Assembly (NCBI RefSeq): GCF_025567405.1
Contig: NZ_JAOQKJ010000001.1
Span: 310,001 to 374,000 of the forward strand
DNA: 64,000 nt
Source: Suilimivivens aceti
GTDB taxonomy: Bacteria > Bacillota > Clostridia > Lachnospirales > Lachnospiraceae
Direction of reading: 5' to 3'
This document shows, piece by piece, positions 59,977 through 64,000 of the stretch. Positions within the stretch are counted from its first letter, which is position 1, and the number at the start of each line of letters is the position of its first letter. Position numbers and translations under genes: made by a program. The notes under the pieces are model-generated. The model was not told the origin of the DNA, ran no database searches, and saw only the letters and a program-made list of their open reading frames with translations.

Positions 59977-61717
59977 AAAAACCACCTTCTGCGAGCAGTT
60001 CTTCATGATTTCCCTGCTCGATAATATGACCGTCTTTCATGACCAGTATCACATCTGCATTCTGGATCGTCGATAACCTGTGGGCTACAATAAAGCTTGT
60101 CCTGCCCTCCATCATCGTTGCAAATGCTTTCTGGATCTTCTGTTCTGTTCTTGTATCAATAGAAGAGGTTGCCTCATCCAATATCAGCACAGGAGGCAGG
60201 GAAAGCATCACTCTGGTGATACAAAGGAGCTGTTTCTGCCCTCCTGACAGGCTGCCGCCATCCTCTCCGATCACGGTATCATAGCCATCCGGCAGCCTTC
60301 TGATAAAGCTGTCCGCATGGGAAGCCTTTGCTGCTGCAATGACCTCCTTATCTGTGGCATCCGGTCTTCCTACTGTGATATTCTCCCGGATCGTTCCTCT
60401 CTTAAGCCACGTATCCTGCAGCACCATACCAAAGGAGGTGCGCAGGGATTTCCTTGTAATATCCCGGATATCCGTACCATCTACGGAAATACTTCCTTCA
60501 TTGACATCATAGAAACGCATCAGCAGATTGATCAGTGTCGTCTTACCGCAGCCCGTAGGCCCTACGATAGCGATCCTCTGCCCCGGCTCTACCTGAAGAT
60601 TCAGATCCTCGATCAGCCTCCTGTCCGGTGTATAGGAAAATGCCACATGGCTAAGGTCAATGGCTCCCTTTGCATCTGTCAGCACCCTGGCATCTGCAGC
60701 ATCTGCGGTCTGAGGCTCTTCCTCAATCAGTTCAAAAATACGTGCCGCACAGGCAAGTGCACCCTGCAGCTCTGTCACGACACCGGAAATTTCGTTAAAA
60801 GGCTTGGTATACTGGTTTGCATAAGAAAGCAGGCAGGTAAGCTGTCCTACTGTCAGTCTGCCGGAGATCGCCGCCATGGCGCCCGTCAGTCCAACTCCCA
60901 TATAAACCAGACTGTTGACAAATCTCGTGCTGGGATTGGTAATGGAAGAAAAGAAGATTGCCCGCAGGGAATACTTTTCCAGCCTTCCGTTGATTTCATC
61001 AAAGGCTTCCAGTGTTTCATCCTCTCTGTTATAGGCCTGGACCACCTTCTGATTACCTATCATTTCATTGATCAGGTTGGTCTGTTCTCCTCTTGTTTCT
61101 GACTGCAGCTTGAACATGCTGAAGGTCTTTTTGGCTATAAAGCTTGCCACAAGCAGGGAAACCGGTGTGATCACAACAACAACTACAGTGATCCCCACAT
61201 TCACAGAAAGCATAAAGAACAACGTACCGATGATCGTCACAACACCGGTAAACAGCTGGGTAAAGCCGATCAGCAGACCATCTGCAAACTGGTCTACATC
61301 CGCAATAACACGACTGACAATATCTCCCTGTGAATGACCATCCAGATATTTCAAAGGCAGCTCCTGGATCCTGCAAAATGCCTTTTCCCTGATATCCTGG
61401 ATCATACTGTAAACGATCCTGTTATTGCAGATTCCCATCAGCCACTGTGCCAGTGCAGTAAGAACAACTACCACTGCCATCTTTTTCAGGATGGTAAACA
61501 GTGCCGGCCACGGACTTCCTGTCCCCTCTGCCGGGCTGATCAGACTGGTCAGCCAGTCAACCGCATTTCCTGTCAGCACCGGCAGATATAAGGTAAGTGC
61601 TACAGAAGCTGCAGCCATCAGGATCGTAAGAACGACCAGCCATCGGTATGGCTTCATATATTTTAAGACCTTGATCAGGGTCTCCTTCTGTTTTTCATTT
61701 TTTTCTGTCTTTTTCAT
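59939..61717 (-). CDS. ABC exporter half-transporter, catalytically complete subunit
   Basis: A 592-residue fusion of six membrane helices and one ATPase domain (multidrug/lipid exporter type). Seen: Walker A GPTGCGKTTL, signature LSGGQKQLL, Walker B plus catalytic Glu VLILDEATSSID, and switch His in IVAHRLST. It forms a heterodimer with the upstream subunit, whose stop is one base before this ATG. A longer in-frame reading overlaps that gene and has no ribosome site. Substrate unknown. Confidence 0.93.
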   Translation of the reverse strand: MKKTEKNEKQKETLIKVLKYMKPYRWLVVLTILMAAASVALTLYLPVLTGNAVDWLTSLISPAEGTGSPWPALFTILKKMAVVVVLTALAQWLMGICNNRIVYSMIQDIREKAFCRIQELPLKYLDGHSQGDIVSRVIADVDQFADGLLIGFTQLFTGVVTIIGTLFFMLSVNVGITVVVVVITPVSLLVASFIAKKTFSMFKLQSETRGEQTNLINEMIGNQKVVQAYNREDETLEAFDEINGRLEKYSLRAIFFSSITNPSTRFVNSLVYMGVGLTGAMAAISGRLTVGQLTCLLSYANQYTKPFNEISGVVTELQGALACAARIFELIEEEPQTADAADARVLTDAKGAIDLSHVAFSYTPDRRLIEDLNLQVEPGQRIAIVGPTGCGKTTLINLLMRFYDVNEGSISVDGTDIRDITRKSLRTSFGMVLQDTWLKRGTIRENITVGRPDATDKEVIAAAKASHADSFIRRLPDGYDTVIGEDGGSLSGGQKQLLCITRVMLSLPPVLILDEATSSIDTRTEQKIQKAFATMMEGRTSFIVAHRLSTIQNADVILVMKDGHIIEQGNHEELLAEGGFYAKLYNSQFAIA

Positions 61718-61718
61718 A

Positions 61719-63479
61719 TTACTCACCCTGACCTGCCTTCTTTTCAAACTGACTGTAATAGATTTCCTGATATACCTCGCAGCTCTTAAGCAGCTCGTCA
61801 TGGGTTCCCATTCCCACTGCCCTGCCGTCATCCAGCACGATGATCGTATCCGCATGCATCAGGGAAGAAGCTCTCTGGGAAACAATAAATACGGTAGTGT
61901 CTCCTGACATTTCCTTCAAGGCCTTACGGAGTGCTGCATCCGTTGCATAATCCAGTGCGGAAGCACTGTCATCGAGGATCAGGATCTCCGGCTTCCTTAC
62001 CAGTGCCCTGGCAATAGAAAGACGCTGCTTCTGTCCACCGGAAAGGTTCCGTCCTTCCTGCTCGATCATTTCATCAAGACCGTCCTTCTTCTGCCGCACG
62101 ATCTCTTCTGCCTGTGCTGTCCTGAGCGCTTCATAGATCTCTTCATCAGTAGCCGCTTCATTCCCCCACTTCAGATTATCCCGGATTGTTCCCTGGAACA
62201 GCACCGCCTTCTGCATGACAACACCGATCTTATCCCGGAGGGCAACGGTATCATAGCTTCTCACATCTCTGCCATCCACTCTCACCCTGCCGCTTGTCAC
62301 ATCATAAAAACGGGGGATCAGGTTCACCAGGGAAGACTTACCAGAGCCGGTACCACCAATGATGCCGATGGTGTCTCCCTTTCTGGCCTTAAATGTAATA
62401 TCTGTCAGAGCTTCCTCGCCGCCCTCATAATACCGGAGTCCTACATGCTCGAAAACAACGCTGCCCGTTTCTTCTTCACTGCCGATATTCACTGAATCTG
62501 CTTCTTCCGGTTCCTCTGAAGAATACTCCTTCAGTCCTGCTGGCATTACCAGCACTGTCTCGATCCTGTTTCCACAGGCAACTGCCTTGGTCATAGTGAT
62601 GATCAGGTTTGCCAGCTTCACCAGCTCTACCAGGATCTGTGACATATAGTTGATCAGTGCTACCACCTCGCCCTTTGACAACACACCTGCATCCACCTGC
62701 AGGGCTCCTGTATAGATCAGGGCGATCAGACCTGCATTGATCACCACATAGGTCAACGGATTCATCAGCGCCGAGATCCGTCCTGCTGTAGTCTGGATCT
62801 TCTTTAGTGCATCATTCTCACCGTCAAACTTACTGATCTCTGCCGGTTCCTGTCCAAAAGCACGGATCACACGGACACCGGTGAGATTCTCTCTTGTAGT
62901 TCCAAGCACCCTGTCAAGTCCGCTCTGTACTCTTTTGTACAGCGGAATACTTACCAGCATGATGCCAAATACGATCACGGACAGTACCGGGATCACAACT
63001 ACGAAAATCAGGGCAGCCTTTACATCAACCGTAAAGGCCATGACCATGGCACCAAATACAATGAATGGCGAACGCAGAAACAGGCGCAGTACAAGGTTTA
63101 CACCTGACTGCACCTGATTGATATCACTAGTGATCCTTGTGATCAGCGTGGCAGTTCCCTCCCTGTCAAGCTGGGAAAAGGACAGCTTCTGAATGTGTTC
63201 AAATACACCATGACGGAGCTTTGTAGCAAATCCAACAGCCGCTTTCGCTGCGAAATACTGTGCCGTAATGGAACAGACAAGACCGATCAGACCAAGTGCT
63301 GCCATGATCAGGCACATTCTTCCTACATAGCCCTTATCTCCCTGCGCAATTCCCACATCGATCATGGATGCCACAACAAGCGGTACAATAAGTTCAAAAG
63401 AGGCCTCCAGCAGTTTAAACAGAGGCCCCAGAATACTTTCTTTTTTATAATCTTTAAGATAGACAAGCAGCTTTTTCAA
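61719..63479 (-). CDS. ABC exporter half-transporter, degenerate-site subunit
   Basis: A 586-residue half-transporter with Walker A GGTGSGKSSL and signature LSGGQKQRLS, but the catalytic Glu after Walker B is Asp (ILILDDSASALD) and the switch His is Gln (IVSQRASS). Such a subunit gives the degenerate site of heterodimeric exporters; the partner supplies the working residues. The most likely start is TTG, just after AAGGAAG and 16 bases past the degV stop; ATG codons further up lie inside degV and lack a ribosome site. Confidence 0.9.
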   Translation of the reverse strand: MKKLLVYLKDYKKESILGPLFKLLEASFELIVPLVVASMIDVGIAQGDKGYVGRMCLIMAALGLIGLVCSITAQYFAAKAAVGFATKLRHGVFEHIQKLSFSQLDREGTATLITRITSDINQVQSGVNLVLRLFLRSPFIVFGAMVMAFTVDVKAALIFVVVIPVLSVIVFGIMLVSIPLYKRVQSGLDRVLGTTRENLTGVRVIRAFGQEPAEISKFDGENDALKKIQTTAGRISALMNPLTYVVINAGLIALIYTGALQVDAGVLSKGEVVALINYMSQILVELVKLANLIITMTKAVACGNRIETVLVMPAGLKEYSSEEPEEADSVNIGSEEETGSVVFEHVGLRYYEGGEEALTDITFKARKGDTIGIIGGTGSGKSSLVNLIPRFYDVTSGRVRVDGRDVRSYDTVALRDKIGVVMQKAVLFQGTIRDNLKWGNEAATDEEIYEALRTAQAEEIVRQKKDGLDEMIEQEGRNLSGGQKQRLSIARALVRKPEILILDDSASALDYATDAALRKALKEMSGDTTVFIVSQRASSLMHADTIIVLDDGRAVGMGTHDELLKSCEVYQEIYYSQFEKKAGQGE

Positions 63480-63495
63480 TTTCTTTCTTCCTTTT

Positions 63496-64000
63496 TTAGT
63501 CCAGATATGCGTCATATTTTTCATTGGTATCATTCAGGAATGTGACCGCTACGATACCGGGACCTGTATGGGCACCGATCGCACAGCCGATCTGGGATTC
63601 CAGAATATCCTTTACGTGATAACGCTCCCTAAGCTGTTCTTCTACGAAATCAGCGGATTCCCTGTCCTTTCCGTAGACAACGGCTACCATCTGGTTCTCC
63701 AGGTTTTTGCCCTTCTCCCCAACCATATCAAGGATCCTCTTCTGAGCCTTCTTCCAGCCACGGACCTTTTCTACAGCACTCAGGGAACCATTTTCATCTA
63801 CAATAATGATAGGCTTGATATCCAATACAGTTCCTGCAAGGAAAGAGGTTCTGCTGAGCCGTCCTCCCTTAAACAGATAATCAAGCTGCATCACTGTGAC
63901 TGCGTGCTCCATATGCTCACAGAAGAAGTGTGCCGCCTCAATGATCAGCTCCTTCGGCGCCCCGTTTTTCTGCATCTGCAGGAGCTTTGTCACAACAAGT
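63496..64000 (-). CDS. DegV-family fatty-acid-binding protein (5' end beyond window)
   Basis: The C-terminal ~167 residues of a DegV protein. Seen: LDYLFKGGRLSRTSFLAG and LDIKPIIIVDENG, the lipid-binding core of the family, and the closing GPGIVAVTFL. DegV/FakB proteins hand fatty acids to a kinase for membrane lipid synthesis. It is directly upstream of the ABC exporter genes, on the same strand. The N-terminus runs off the right edge. Confidence 0.92.
   Translation of the reverse strand, partial: LVVTKLLQMQKNGAPKELIIEAAHFFCEHMEHAVTVMQLDYLFKGGRLSRTSFLAGTVLDIKPIIIVDENGSLSAVEKVRGWKKAQKRILDMVGEKGKNLENQMVAVVYGKDRESADFVEEQLRERYHVKDILESQIGCAIGAHTGPGIVAVTFLNDTNEKYDAYLD

Overview
The window looks like chromosomal DNA of a spore-forming, anaerobic gut Clostridium of the family Lachnospiraceae (Roseburia/Blautia-like; the genus is an inference). 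The reasons are a complete beta-mannan utilisation locus of the type known from Roseburia, a spore-maturation gene (spmB), glycyl-radical chemistry, a split transketolase, an archaeal-type IMP cyclohydrolase, strong AGGAGG ribosome sites and moderate GC content. No phage, integrase, insertion sequence or CRISPR array was seen.

Layout. (1) 1-19055, mannan locus. A minus-strand operon starts at the binding-protein gene (12326): sugar ABC transporter, mannobiose 2-epimerase, GH130_1 and GH130_2 phosphorylases, a CE17-like acetylesterase, a GH1::mannose-6-phosphate-isomerase fusion, then an aminotransferase and a patatin. An AraC gene is divergent from it. A second minus-strand operon holds two GH36 alpha-galactosidases and a LacI regulator. 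(2) 19259-27918: Nudix hydrolase, a 460-residue unknown protein, the anaerobic glycerol genes glpK/glpB-like/glpA, and the last purine steps (stand-alone AICAR transformylase plus PurO) behind a ZTP riboswitch. (3) 27919-31326: map, rpe and split transketolase. (4) 31503-36094: DUF885 protein, membrane-anchored Mrr-like nuclease, AEC transporter, small nucleotidyltransferase, an ATPase remnant and spmB. (5) 36144-40562: radical SAM/DUF4080, galT, galK. (6) 40611-52553: a second glycan cluster (AraC, GH130_2, GH3, ABC transporter with one frameshifted permease), divergent from an AraC gene, an uncharacterised glycyl radical enzyme and its activase. (7) 52627-64000: lipoprotein, chemotaxis receptor, tRNA-Gly, VanW protein, CE2 esterase, an 82-bp tandem repeat, DMT and MATE transporters, a heterodimeric ABC exporter and a DegV protein cut by the window end.

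How the genes fit together. Imported acetylated (galacto)(gluco)mannan oligosaccharides would be deacetylated by CE17 and CE2, stripped of galactose by GH36 and of terminal glucose by GH1/GH3. They are then shortened by GH130_2, and the final mannobiose is epimerised and phosphorolysed by GH130_1. Mannose 1-phosphate, once converted by a mutase not seen here, enters glycolysis through the fused isomerase. Galactose enters through galK/galT. No secreted endomannanase is present in the window.

The least explained part is region 6, where a C-x-E-type glycyl radical enzyme of unknown substrate sits head-to-head with a GH3/GH130/ABC cluster. Other notable items are the 82-bp hairpin repeat array, the GH1-isomerase fusion, the permease frameshift in a C5 run, and the riboswitch-controlled purine operon that appears to run on into the glycerol genes.
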